NCBI GenBank assembly: GCA_016712745.1
Contig: JADJQN010000003.1
Coordinates: 372,001-436,000 of the forward strand
Source of the DNA: Sandaracinaceae bacterium
GTDB taxonomy: Bacteria; Myxococcota_A; Polyangia; Polyangiales; JADJQN01
DNA length: 64,000 nucleotides
Direction of reading: 5' to 3'
The notes below the pieces were generated by a model. That model searched no databases. It saw only the letters and a list, made by a program, of their open reading frames with translations, and was not told where the DNA came from. The position numbers and the translations under genes were made by a program. Shown here one piece after another: positions 52,855-61,816 of this stretch; the first letter of the stretch is position 1, and each line of letters begins with the position of its first letter.

Positions 52855-55584
52855 TCACGGGCGTTGAGCGTTGAAAAACGCGGTCGTGTTGGCGAGGTGG
52901 ACGTTTTTTCGCGCTGCGCAAAGGCGAATCGCTTCCGTTGCGCCACGTAGGTTGCGAGGGCCACCGGGTAGTGCCTCGATCCGAGATGCAAAGAAAGTCT
53001 CGACGCGCGCAGCGTGTTCTTCGTCGCAGAAGTCTGCCGCGTACCAAGGCAGCGAGCTTGCGCCGGTTACGGAAACACGCGCCACGATGGCGTCGAAATT
53101 TTGCTCGATCCACGCCCACGCGCGCCCACGTGTTTCGAGCTGATTCATTTGAGACCCAAGCGGCCACATCGCTTCGTTTACGCGGAGCGCCGGATCGAGC
53201 GAGAGCGCAAGCGCGCGGTCAGACAGCGCGGGGATGCGGGTGCGTGCCATGGCACCGAGCACACGTCCGCGCACGATTGCGTCGTCGCTATGCGTGAGTA
53301 GCGCGTATAGCGCCTCCCAGACATCAACGTCACTTTCTTCCACGAGCACGGCGAGCGCGACGTCTACAAGGTCGGGGCTTGTGCGATACGGATCAACTGG
53401 ACCTCCTTGCCACTGACGCAGGATTGCACGACCGCGACGCACGGCTTCGCGTCGGGCAGCGGGATGCTTCGCAGTCAGCGCCATAAAATTGATAATCGAC
53501 GCGCGTAACAAATGCGTCTCGCCGTTCTCGCGGCGGCCCGCTTCCCAACCGAGCCGGTTATACTGCGCGGTGTAGAGCCGTCGCGCGTAGCCCTGCACCT
53601 TGGCACGCGACGCTTCGTCGGGCATCCACTCCATCGCGAGATCAAGCAAGCCCATGGGCGCCGTCGCTACTTGGCGAGTCTCGTCGGATGCGAGAATGGG
53701 ATAGGTGGCAAAGAGGTCAGCTGGTGCCAGCCCGTTCGCGGAGAATGCAGCTCGCAGACTGTCGGCAATAGCCATGCGCTCGCGCGGATTCAAACGCGCC
53801 CAACCGTGCTCGCGCAGATTGCGCAAATCCTCGCTCGTCATTGCCACCCGGTAATAACCAATGCCATCCGCGTTGGGCATGATCCACGAAGGACACGTCG
53901 CCTCGGGAAGCGTGAGGTGCTCTTCTTCGTGATTGAGTAGCGCGCATGCTTCATGCGGCTGGCGGTTCACTTCGTAGCGAACGCAAAAGGGAATTTGCCA
54001 GCTCTGATCGGTGCTCGCGGTCGAGCCGATGGGCGTGTAGCGCGATTGGCGCGCGATGATGCGGCGCGATTCGGGTTCGCAGGAAAGCTCGACACTTACC
54101 AAGGGCACGCCCGGCTGGTTGAGGAATGTTCGGAAGGGCGTACCGATGTCGCGTCCAGCAACTTCGGAAATCGCTTGCAGGAAATCGTCGGCGGTCGCGC
54201 TACCGAAACGATGCGCCTCCAGATACGCATGGATGCCGCGCTGAAAGGTTGCTTCGCCAACGTAGCGCTCAAACATCGCGATGACTGCGCCGCCCTTGCT
54301 GTAGGTGATGCTGTCGAACGCATTGCGAATGTCGTGACTCGACTCGATGGGCTGGCGGATCTGTCGCGCACTCGCAAGACTGTCACTACCCATGGCACCG
54401 AAGGATCGATCGCGAAAGGAGAGCGGTGCTTCGTACTCGGGGTTGGTGTTGTTGACCGCGTGATAGGCCATCCACGTCGCGAACGCTTCGTTGAGCCAGA
54501 TATCATCCCACCACGGCATGGTGACCAAATCACCAAACCACTGGTGCGCAAGCTCATGCGCCATCACATTCGTGTAGCCGCGATACTGATCTTCACTCGC
54601 CTCTGCGGAATTGATAAGAAGAAGCGTTTCGCGAAAGGTGATCGCTCCCGCATTCTCCATTGCACCCGGGCCAAAATCCGGCACGGCGATGATGTCGAGT
54701 TTGTCGTAAGGGTATTCGATGCCGAAGTAACGCTCGAGCTCCTGCAAGATCGCCGGCGTGTGCTCAAGCGCGTACGCAAGCTCAGCTCCTCGGCCGTGCA
54801 CCGCGACTCCGCGAAACGGAATTGATCGCGTGCGCACGCCGGTCGGCGGGATAGCCGGCGCTTCGACGACATCGAGCGGACCCACAACGAATGCGACGAG
54901 GTAGGTGGGCAACTTCTCCGTGGTGGCAAAGCGCACGCGCTTCATTCCGCCCTCGACGGGGCTTTCCTCGAGCGCGCGCGTGTTGGAGATCGCAACTTGG
55001 TCCGCCTTCACCGTCAGCGAGATGTCGAACGGCGTCTTGAACGCAGGCTCATCGAAGCACGGAAACGCGAGGCGCGCGCTGATTGGCTCGAACTGTGTGA
55101 ACGCGTACGCGGCTCCGCCTGCATCAACACGGTAGAGGCCCTTCAAGCTGTGATCGAACGGCGCATCGTACGTGAGGTGCAAGGTTGCGCGGCCTGCCGG
55201 CAACGATTCGGCAAGATGCACAGCAGACACGCCTTCGGTGCCGCCGATTTCGAACGTGGCCGCGATGTCCGATGCGCCTTCGCGCGAGACGTGAACGTGC
55301 GAGACATTCATCGCCGCCGCGTGCAACCACAGAAAGCTGCGCGCTTCCGTGGACTCGATGTCGATCGCGACTTCGCCTGAAAAGCGATCCTGATCGGGCA
55401 CGATGCGCAGATCAAGAGCGTAGTGCGTCGGGTGAACATAGGTCGGTAGGCGCCCCATCGGTGCGGGCTCTGCGGCAGGCGGCGGTGCTGCGACGACGAC
55501 CGGCACAGGCGGCGGCGTGCTGCCACAGCTGGTGATAAGGAGAACAACACTGAGAAGCCGTGACCACTTCGCTGCGCGTTTCAT
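52855..55584 (-). CDS. M1-family metallo-aminopeptidase, lipoprotein
   Basis: 909 residues. Lipoprotein signal (LLSVVLLITSC). M1 exopeptidase motifs: GPGAMENAGAITF (about 313-325, substrate N-terminus binding) and HELAHQWFGDLVTMPWWDDIWLNE (HExxH...E zinc site, beginning near 347), followed by the M1 C-terminal helical domain. Size matches ERAP/puromycin-sensitive type rather than PepN. A surface or periplasmic aminopeptidase trims peptides from prey or debris. First gene of the five-gene unit; its start is at the border with the hairpin array region. Confidence 0.95.
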   Translation of the reverse strand: MKRAAKWSRLLSVVLLITSCGSTPPPVPVVVAAPPPAAEPAPMGRLPTYVHPTHYALDLRIVPDQDRFSGEVAIDIESTEARSFLWLHAAAMNVSHVHVSREGASDIAATFEIGGTEGVSAVHLAESLPAGRATLHLTYDAPFDHSLKGLYRVDAGGAAYAFTQFEPISARLAFPCFDEPAFKTPFDISLTVKADQVAISNTRALEESPVEGGMKRVRFATTEKLPTYLVAFVVGPLDVVEAPAIPPTGVRTRSIPFRGVAVHGRGAELAYALEHTPAILQELERYFGIEYPYDKLDIIAVPDFGPGAMENAGAITFRETLLLINSAEASEDQYRGYTNVMAHELAHQWFGDLVTMPWWDDIWLNEAFATWMAYHAVNNTNPEYEAPLSFRDRSFGAMGSDSLASARQIRQPIESSHDIRNAFDSITYSKGGAVIAMFERYVGEATFQRGIHAYLEAHRFGSATADDFLQAISEVAGRDIGTPFRTFLNQPGVPLVSVELSCEPESRRIIARQSRYTPIGSTASTDQSWQIPFCVRYEVNRQPHEACALLNHEEEHLTLPEATCPSWIMPNADGIGYYRVAMTSEDLRNLREHGWARLNPRERMAIADSLRAAFSANGLAPADLFATYPILASDETRQVATAPMGLLDLAMEWMPDEASRAKVQGYARRLYTAQYNRLGWEAGRRENGETHLLRASIINFMALTAKHPAARREAVRRGRAILRQWQGGPVDPYRTSPDLVDVALAVLVEESDVDVWEALYALLTHSDDAIVRGRVLGAMARTRIPALSDRALALSLDPALRVNEAMWPLGSQMNQLETRGRAWAWIEQNFDAIVARVSVTGASSLPWYAADFCDEEHAARVETFFASRIEALPGGPRNLRGATEAIRLCAARKNVHLANTTAFFNAQRP

Positions 55585-55626
55585 GGGCGGCTATGTAGCA
55601 CAGGGCGAGGGTGGGGTGGGCGGGGC

Positions 55627-55644
55627 CGAGTCCGAGTCCGTGTC
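55627..55644. repeat. short GAGTCC hexamer repeat
   Basis: CCGAGTCCGAGTCCGTGTC, about three 6-bp units. The same hexamer family recurs at 56200-56240, at the far side of the hairpin array and palindrome. Confidence 0.7.
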
Positions 55645-55653
55645 AAAAGAAAA

Positions 55654-55820
55654 GGGGACGTTCCCCTTTTTCCCGATTCGAAGAAAAGGGGACGTTCCCC
55701 TTTTTCCTGATTCGAAGAAAAGGGGACGTTCCCCTTTTTCCTGATTCGAATTCTTGAAAAAGGGGAACGTCCCCTTTTCCTTTTTCCCGATTCGAATTCT
55801 TGAAAAAGGGGAACGTCCCC
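55654..55820. repeat. second array of five GGGGACGTTCCCC hairpins, three plus two in inverted order
   Basis: Copies GGGGACGTTCCCC at 55654, 55688 and 55722, then GGGGAACGTCCCC at 55762 and 55808. Spacing is about 34-46 bases and spacers carry repeated GATTCGAA(GA/TTCTTG)AAAA. The forward copies and reverse copies face each other around about 55745, so the whole array can fold into a long hairpin. It overlaps the 3' end of a truncated four-helix-bundle gene. Confidence 0.92.
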
Positions 55821-55823
55821 TTT

Positions 55824-56060
55824 TCCGAGTCCTTCGCGCGTCGAGCCGAGTGCGATGTGAAAGTGCTTGCGACGATTACCGCCGAGGCTTGCATTTCCCT
55901 CGCCAAGATTGAGCGCAATGCTCGATGCCGCGCGACGTATTTGATCGGCGAGATCTGAATCGCATGAGCGAATCGTGCGAACCACAGGAGCAAGCTTTTG
56001 AATCGCATCGATGGTGACGTCGAGAACCCTAAGAGACCTGAGTGTTTTGCGTGGTGTCAT
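55824..56060 (-). pseudogene. truncated four-helix-bundle (S23/IVS-type) protein gene
   Basis: ATG 56060 encodes about 78 residues (LRSLRVLDVTIDAIQKLAPV, RRAASSIALNLGEGNASLGG, NRRKHFHIALGSTREGL) matching the family of small four-helix-bundle proteins known from 23S rRNA intervening sequences and diversity-generating retroelement accessory proteins (about 115-125 residues). At the point where the last helix should begin, the frame enters the GGGGACGTTCCCC array and encodes only repeat-derived residues, ending at 55581. So the C-terminal quarter has been replaced by the array. The start codon lies in one arm of the palindrome 56042-56165. Confidence 0.72.
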
Positions 56061-56165
56061 GCCCCCCTCTCAAGTGAAAGAGGCATGCCAGCTCAGCACC
56101 CATCGCGCGAGTAGCGAAAGCTGGCATGCCTCTTTCACCCAAGGGCCTGACACCACGCAAAACAC
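56042..56165. repeat. 124-bp near-complete palindrome upstream of the four-helix-bundle gene
   Basis: Outer arms 56042-56059 and 56148-56165 (18 bp, perfect) and inner arms 56074-56093 and 56119-56138 (20 bp, perfect), with a short unpaired bulge between and a 25-base loop that can form TCGC/GCGA. A cruciform- or hairpin-forming element. Confidence 0.9.
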
Positions 56166-56199
56166 GATGGCGCAGTCGAGAAGATCCAGCGTCCGAAAT

Positions 56200-56240
56200 C
56201 CGAGTCCGTGTCCGTGTCCGAGTCCGTGTCCGAGTCCGAA
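56200..56240. repeat. GAGTCC/GTGTCC hexamer repeat
   Basis: About seven 6-bp units alternating CGAGTC and CGTGTC. It matches the short run at 55627-55644 on the other side of the array, as if the interval were flanked by related microsatellites. Confidence 0.8.
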
Positions 56241-56258
56241 TCGGTGCCCCCCCCGCCC

Positions 56259-58049
56259 TCACCCGTACAGCGAATCAATCACCGGCCCAAACGTCGTCAT
56301 CACCACGCGCCGCTTCACCTTAAGACTCGGCGTCAGCATGTCGTTCTGCGTCGTAAAATCTTCGGCGACGATCGCAAACTTGCGGATCTTTTCGAACTGC
56401 TTGAAGTCGGCGCTGTACTGATCGATCTGCTCGCTCATTAACTTGCGCACGCGTTCGTCGCGCAAAAGTGCGTCGACATCGCTCGTGTCAACACCGCGCG
56501 ACTTTGCCCAACGTGTGAGCGAGTCCATATCTGCGACAACGAGTGCAACGTTGTACGGCCTGTTCTCGCCGTAGACCATGACGTTGGCGATGTAAGGCGA
56601 GAGCTTCAGGTACTCTTCGAGCGGCGCCGGTGAAACGTACTTCCCGTTCTCGAGTTTGTACTGCTCTTTGATGCGGCCCGTGATGAAGAGATATCCATCT
56701 TCATCCACATAACCCAGATCACCCGTGCGAAAGCCGCGGTCGGTCGTGAACACCCGCGCGTTCTCGTCCGCCAACCCGTGGTAGCCCTGCATCACGTTGG
56801 GTCCGTAAATTACAATCTCACCGTGCTTGGGATCGCCAGTAACCGTTTTGTCGATCACGATTCGTACCCGCGGCAACGCTTTGCCCACAGATCCAATCTT
56901 GCGAGCGCCCGGCCAGTTTGCCGTCGCAATGGGTGAGGTCTCGGTGAGGCCGTAGCCTTCGTAGACAAGGATGCCAAGGTTGTCGATGAACTCGGCGACC
57001 TCTTTGCTGATTGCAGCGCCACCGCTAAACGCATACTTCAACCGGCCACCAAACTTGGCGCGCACTTTCTCGAAAGCCAGCTTGTCGAAAAGCTTGTGCT
57101 TAAGCTCCGCCATGCCGCTAGCTTTGCCTTGATGCGAAAGAGTCTTTCGGTGTTCTTCGTTTGCGAGAGCGGCGTCGAAGATCTTCTTCTTCAGGCCGCC
57201 TTCCTTGGCGACCTGCTTCTGCACACCATCATAAATGCGGTTGAACACGCTCGGCACACTAAAGAGCAACGTGGGCCGCACTTCTGCCAAGTTGTTCATG
57301 ATCTTGTCGACCGCTTCGGCGATGCCCATCGAGGCACCCATCGATAAAAGTCCGTGCAGCTCCACGGTCTGACCGAAGCTGTGCGCCCACGGCAAGAACG
57401 ATAGCGAGCGATCCTCACGCGCCATCGGAAAGAGCTCGTGCATAGCGCTCACGTTCGAAGCCAAGTTGGTGTGCGTCAGTAGAACGCCTTTGGGTTTCCC
57501 GGTGGTGCCCGACGTGTAGATGAAGCCCGCGATGTCGTTGCCGTCTGGCTCCATCGCCGCGGTGGGCTTCTCGCGTCCTTTCTCGAGGACGTCCGCGAAA
57601 GACTTGCTGTGCGCATCGCCCTTGCCGCTAAGCGCGATCACGAGCTCAAGCGCTGGCAGCTCACTCTTCATCGCGACGACACGGTCGCGAATGCTCTCAT
57701 TTGCCACGAGTGCGACCTTTGCCGCGCAGTCGGCGAGAATGAATTTCCACTCTTTATCGCTCTGCGCCTCGTACATCGGCACGTAGCTCGCGCCTGCTCC
57801 ATAACTTGCGTACGCACCAACCGCCCATTGCGGGCTGTTGTTTGAAATAACTGCGACGCGGTCACCCTTCGCAACGCCCAAGGCAACAAGGCCCGCGCGA
57901 AACTGGTCTACCTGCACGCCAAACTCGGAATACGTCATCCAGCGCCAGGTGCCCGAGACCTTGGTCCCGAACAACGGGCGCATCGGAAACTGCGCGACCG
58001 CGTGCTTGTAAAGTTGGACCAGGTTCTTGAACTTCGGTTCATGTGCCAT
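56259..58049 (-). CDS. long-chain acyl-CoA synthetase (AMP-forming)
   Basis: 596 residues from ATG 58049 (MAHEPKFKNLVQLYKHAVAQ). AMP-binding P-loop FIYTSGTTGKPKGVLLTH near residue 175, YEGYGLTETSPIA near 365, hinge/A8 TGDLGYVDEDGYLFITGRIKE near 450, and a C-terminal Lys in DMLTPSLKVKRR. Type Faa1/FACS of eukaryote-like bacterial synthetases. This is the second such gene in the window (the other ends at 20033). Monocistronic by appearance, divergent from the glycosyltransferase. Confidence 0.95.
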   Translation of the reverse strand: MAHEPKFKNLVQLYKHAVAQFPMRPLFGTKVSGTWRWMTYSEFGVQVDQFRAGLVALGVAKGDRVAVISNNSPQWAVGAYASYGAGASYVPMYEAQSDKEWKFILADCAAKVALVANESIRDRVVAMKSELPALELVIALSGKGDAHSKSFADVLEKGREKPTAAMEPDGNDIAGFIYTSGTTGKPKGVLLTHTNLASNVSAMHELFPMAREDRSLSFLPWAHSFGQTVELHGLLSMGASMGIAEAVDKIMNNLAEVRPTLLFSVPSVFNRIYDGVQKQVAKEGGLKKKIFDAALANEEHRKTLSHQGKASGMAELKHKLFDKLAFEKVRAKFGGRLKYAFSGGAAISKEVAEFIDNLGILVYEGYGLTETSPIATANWPGARKIGSVGKALPRVRIVIDKTVTGDPKHGEIVIYGPNVMQGYHGLADENARVFTTDRGFRTGDLGYVDEDGYLFITGRIKEQYKLENGKYVSPAPLEEYLKLSPYIANVMVYGENRPYNVALVVADMDSLTRWAKSRGVDTSDVDALLRDERVRKLMSEQIDQYSADFKQFEKIRKFAIVAEDFTTQNDMLTPSLKVKRRVVMTTFGPVIDSLYG

Positions 58050-58159
58050 CAAGTACGTCCTCCGCGAGAAACCAAAGAGCGGGCGACCCTATCAGCGAGC
58101 TTTGGGCCATTCAAATGGAGTGAGCCTTTGGTCACACTCCGTGATAGCGTTTTTGCCGC

Positions 58160-58882
58160 ATGACGAAGCGCGTCCTCATCGTTACGCCTACCTACAACGA
58201 GCGAGAAAATCTCGAGACGTTTGTGCGGGGTGTACACGCGATTCTTCCAACGGCGAACATTCTTGTCATCGACGATGCGTCTCCCGACGGCACCGGTGAT
58301 TTGGCCGATACACTTGCTGCAAGCGATCCACGTATCAACGTGTTGCATCGCGCGGGCAAAATGGGCATCGGCACCGCTTATGTCGAGGGTTTCAAGTACG
58401 GCATTCAGAATTTGTACGACGTCGTCTTCGAGATGGACACCGACCTCTCGCATGATCCGAAGTACCTGCCTTCGTTCCTGAACGAGATTGATAGAGGCGC
58501 AGGTCTCGTCATCGGTTCGCGCAACATTCCGGGCGGCGGCGTTGAAGGCTGGGGCGTCGGGCGCCACTTCATGTCCAAGGGCGGCAGCTTGTACTCACGC
58601 GCGATCTTGGGCCTCGGCGTTCGTGACCTGACAAGCGGCTACAAAGCATTCACGCGGCAAGCACTGCTCGCGATCGATCTCGATGCCGTGCAGTCCGAAG
58701 GTTACTCATTTCAGATCGAGCTCACCTACCGCGTGTCACGAAAAGGCTTCCGCGTTGCCGAGGTTCCGATCGTCTTCGTCGATCGCCGCGCTGGCCAAAG
58801 CAAAATGTCGCGCCGCATCTTCGTCGAAGCTGTCGGCATGGTGTGGAAGCTACGCGCCGACGCGTTGCGCGGTAAATTCTAG
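58160..58882 (+). CDS. polyprenol monophosphomannose synthase (GT2, DPM1-like)
   Basis: 240 residues. GT-A fold with VTPTYNERENLETFV at the N-terminus, VIDDASPDGTGDLAD, DTDLSHDP (metal-binding DxD) near residue 95, the GSRNIPGG loop and a C-terminal helix region without membrane spans, like soluble DPM1. It transfers mannose (or glucose) from GDP/UDP-sugar to a polyprenyl phosphate for envelope or protein glycosylation. Stop overlaps the convergent gene's end by 4 bases. Confidence 0.92.
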   Translation: MTKRVLIVTPTYNERENLETFVRGVHAILPTANILVIDDASPDGTGDLADTLAASDPRINVLHRAGKMGIGTAYVEGFKYGIQNLYDVVFEMDTDLSHDPKYLPSFLNEIDRGAGLVIGSRNIPGGGVEGWGVGRHFMSKGGSLYSRAILGLGVRDLTSGYKAFTRQALLAIDLDAVQSEGYSFQIELTYRVSRKGFRVAEVPIVFVDRRAGQSKMSRRIFVEAVGMVWKLRADALRGKF

Positions 58883-60066
58883 AACTTAACCGAGACCTCG
58901 GCGCTTACGTCGAGTGAGACAAGCGTGCGATCCGGGATCATCCAGATCGTGGGCGCCAAGATGTCGAATACGAGATCGACGCGGCGGCTGAGCGGCACCG
59001 CAAGACCTGCAGCTAAGCGAATGACCGGGCCGTTGTAGGGGAGATATCCAACCGCGACGCGCAAAGGAACGCGCAGTGGCGAAGTTGGCGTCACGCGCAC
59101 GCGGTCTTCGAGCTGCACATACATCAGCATGTTGCCCACGCGCCCATCGCTGCCGCGCAGATTTGCATACGCGAGATAAGCACCGATGCGAATGTCGGGC
59201 GTGATGCGGTAGTCGAGGCGCAGGCCGAACAAATGGTTGTAGTAGAAATCGCTGGACGTCCCGAACGCCGATTCGGTCTGCATGCTGAGCACCCAACGCA
59301 TCGCACGACCCGTGCGCTGACGTGCGGGACGCGCTGCCACCGGCGAAGGCCGTTCACTCTCGGGCTCGGGCGCACCGAAACCGATAGCGTTGGTTGTGCC
59401 GGTCGGAACCGTGACGCCGGGCGGAGGGAGCGCCTGAAGCGTCAGCGCGTGTACGACCGCGTGCAAGTCCTGCGCGCCCGAAGCGCCGCGCGCAAAGAAT
59501 GGTCCGCCGCCATCGGCGCTCGCGACGGTGATCTCGATGATGTACCGGCCTTGCGACGCCCACACGCGTGCGAACGCACCACGGGCCGCATGTGCAGCCC
59601 ATGTCGTGCGCCAAAGATCAGCGGGCGTCGGCGGATACGGCATGTGTGACGACTGTGCAGTCGCAACCGTTTCGTCGCGCGTGAGGGTGCGGTAGCCGAG
59701 CGAGGTCGCGGTCGTGCGCATCTCTGTGGAGACATGTTCACCAACGATTGGACTTACGCCGTAGACCGCAGCGTCGATGATGATGCAGCGATCGGTTGCG
59801 GGCACGGGCGCCGGCGTTTCTGCTGTGGGAGCGACGGGCGCGGCTGCGGGAGCGCTTGAATCGACGGGGGATGCGTCCGTGGGCGGCACGCCCGTTGGCT
59901 GAGCAGGCGGCGGCGCCTCAATCGTCGGCGGCGTCGGTTCTGGCGCAGGAGTCGGCGCTGGCGCCGGCGAAGGGACCGGGCTCGGCGCGTTTTGCGCCAC
60001 GGCCGACGCAGAAACACTCAACACGAGGGCGAGGACGCCAAGACGAAACTTCCGCGCTTCGAACAT
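58879..60066 (-). CDS. outer-membrane/periplasmic protein with Pro-rich head
   Basis: 395 residues. Cleavable signal (GVLALVLSVSASAVA), then a Pro/Ala/Glu-rich segment (about residues 25-90), then a domain with conserved beta segments (CIIIDAAVYGVSPIVGEHV, an N-terminal lipid- or nucleotide-metabolism-independent fold) and a C-terminal outer-membrane barrel-like part with alternating strands ending VSAEVSVKF (terminal Phe). Likely an outer-membrane protein; no family recognised. Start chosen at the ATG that carries the signal. Confidence 0.75.
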   Translation of the reverse strand: MFEARKFRLGVLALVLSVSASAVAQNAPSPVPSPAPAPTPAPEPTPPTIEAPPPAQPTGVPPTDASPVDSSAPAAAPVAPTAETPAPVPATDRCIIIDAAVYGVSPIVGEHVSTEMRTTATSLGYRTLTRDETVATAQSSHMPYPPTPADLWRTTWAAHAARGAFARVWASQGRYIIEITVASADGGGPFFARGASGAQDLHAVVHALTLQALPPPGVTVPTGTTNAIGFGAPEPESERPSPVAARPARQRTGRAMRWVLSMQTESAFGTSSDFYYNHLFGLRLDYRITPDIRIGAYLAYANLRGSDGRVGNMLMYVQLEDRVRVTPTSPLRVPLRVAVGYLPYNGPVIRLAAGLAVPLSRRVDLVFDILAPTIWMIPDRTLVSLDVSAEVSVKF

Positions 60067-60099
60067 GGGCGCAGCTTAGCAGACAAAAGAACGAGTAGA

Positions 60100-61272
60100 A
60101 TGCGCTCTATGCGTATCGGCCTCAGCACCCGTTTGGGCTTGGCGATTTTGCTCGCAGGAGTCCTGGCCTGCGACGCTCACCCGCACCCGACGCGGCCCTC
60201 CCGGCCCCAGCCGCCCCAAGCACCCGAGCACGACGAGTCCGAGCGGGCGCACGTCCCCACGTCCGCGTGGCCCACTGACCTTGAATCGCTCAAAGATGAT
60301 GTTGAACGAGAAGAGACCGATCAGCAGTGCCGCGAGCGAATTCGTAATCACATGCCGAGCGCGGTCGCTGAAGGCATCGCTGATTTTGGTTACGACTCGT
60401 TCGTCGACGAGCTGTGTATGAGTATGCGCGCCTTGCGTGACAGGTCAGCCGAGACGTGCGACGCCTTGACTGTATCGACCGCGCAACGCGGTTGCCGATT
60501 GCGCCTCGCGCTGCTCACCGGCGTACCCGACGTGTGTCCGAACGATCCAGTTGCACCGGGCCGCGATCCTGTTTGCCTGGCATGGGCGATGCGTGACCGC
60601 GGCATGTGCATCGGCGCAGACCCCCGCGATGCAGTTCGCTGTCGCGCGGTGCTCGACAATCGCGCCGCGCTTTGCGACGACGCGCCACCGACGGAGCGCA
60701 ATCGCTGTCACGCTGAAGTCGCCCGCTACGCAAGCGCGCTTCCCCCGGCCCGAAGCCAAAGCAACGTCGATCGCATACACACCGAGATGCATGTCGATCT
60801 CACATGGCTCGAAAGCACGAGCCCACCGCGCGTGCTCGATCGCAATGTGCTCGACCGCGGCATCGCCCTGCACGTCTGTCCCGACGGTACGCGCTTCACG
60901 TTGCACGAGCCGGTACGCGTCGATATCCACACCGCTAGCGCCCTATCAACCTCGCCCGTTGTGTCGCTCTCGCTGCTCGTCCCCGAGCTCGAGAGCGAGC
61001 CGATGAACGTTGTTGTAGACACCAATTCGGCGGTCTTTCATCTCGCTATTCCGCGCGAGGGTGACGCTTCGAGTCTCATCGATGGACGCGGGAGCGTACA
61101 CCTGGATGCAACACGCGCTGAACGCGGCGCGCCAATCTCGGGAAACTTCGACATCGAAGTCTCACTATCCCCAGCTCGCATTCGCGCCCGCGGACGATTT
61201 CGCACTTTCGTGCGCGATATCATTACGCGCGACGACGAAGCGTGCTCGATGCAGCTCGACGCCGTGCCCTAA
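60100..61272 (+). CDS. lipoprotein with N-terminal Cys-rich helical domain
   Basis: 390 residues from ATG 60100 (or 387 from 60109). Lipobox ILLAGVLAC, polar linker with many Pro/His/Ser, a region of about 150 residues with eleven Cys (CRERIRNHM, ETCDALTVSTAQRGC, CHAEVA) and a C-terminal beta-domain (HVDLTWLES, VSLSLLVPE, GNFDIEVSLSPA). Not recognised. It is divergent from the outer-membrane protein (33 bases between starts), so the two may share a regulatory region. Confidence 0.8.
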   Translation: MRSMRIGLSTRLGLAILLAGVLACDAHPHPTRPSRPQPPQAPEHDESERAHVPTSAWPTDLESLKDDVEREETDQQCRERIRNHMPSAVAEGIADFGYDSFVDELCMSMRALRDRSAETCDALTVSTAQRGCRLRLALLTGVPDVCPNDPVAPGRDPVCLAWAMRDRGMCIGADPRDAVRCRAVLDNRAALCDDAPPTERNRCHAEVARYASALPPARSQSNVDRIHTEMHVDLTWLESTSPPRVLDRNVLDRGIALHVCPDGTRFTLHEPVRVDIHTASALSTSPVVSLSLLVPELESEPMNVVVDTNSAVFHLAIPREGDASSLIDGRGSVHLDATRAERGAPISGNFDIEVSLSPARIRARGRFRTFVRDIITRDDEACSMQLDAVP

Positions 61273-61281
61273 CGACGCAGT

Positions 61282-61758
61282 CTACTGCGAGGGTGCGGGC
61301 GGGGCCGAAGACAACGAGCGCACGTGCATGACCAGCGCGGCGATGCCCTCCGGCTGAATCTGAGAGCCGAAGCCCGGCATCATGCCGCGTCCTTGAAAAA
61401 TTACCTGTGCCAACACTTCGTTGGAACGCGTCGCCTGCCACGCCGGATCCGAAAAATCTTGCACGCGCGCCATCGGAGGACGGGACGGGCCGTCGCCGTG
61501 GCCCTCGACTCCGTGACATGGCGCGCATGACATTCGAAAGAGCGCCGCCGCGGCCCGTGCCTGCGAAGCTTCTGGTGGCTCATCTGTCTCGCTTGGCTCG
61601 GGCACCGCCGCGCGATCGTCCATCGTGCTCGGATCCGCGGGCGGCGGCACATGGTCTTCCGGTCGCCACTCGCGAACGAGGGTCTCGTTGCGGCCGCACG
61701 CCGCAACGCACGCCAGAACGCAGCCAAGACACATCAGGAGCGCCAACTTCGTTTGCAC
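61282..61758 (-). CDS. c-type cytochrome lipoprotein
   Basis: 158 residues. Lipoprotein signal (CVLACVAAC), Pro/Asp-rich linker, then one c-type haem domain of about 85 residues: CAPCHG (haem attachment, near residue 78-83), GHGDGPSRPPMARVQDF and the distal ligand MMPGFG near 125. Small monohaem cytochrome for electron transfer at the outer face of the membrane. Convergent with the lipoprotein gene at 60100 (9 bases). A cargo or partner is not evident. Confidence 0.92.
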   Translation of the reverse strand: MQTKLALLMCLGCVLACVAACGRNETLVREWRPEDHVPPPADPSTMDDRAAVPEPSETDEPPEASQARAAAALFRMSCAPCHGVEGHGDGPSRPPMARVQDFSDPAWQATRSNEVLAQVIFQGRGMMPGFGSQIQPEGIAALVMHVRSLSSAPPAPSQ

Positions 61759-61816
61759 GCGGTGTGATTACGCGGGTCTGCGATCTTCTGCAAGGCTCGC
61801 GATGCCACCGCTCACC

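Noticed and set aside
55581..55823. Coding extension of the four-helix-bundle gene (KGDVPLF/GTSPF-type peptides)
   Set aside because: These residues are a translation of the hairpin repeats in one frame, not a protein domain.
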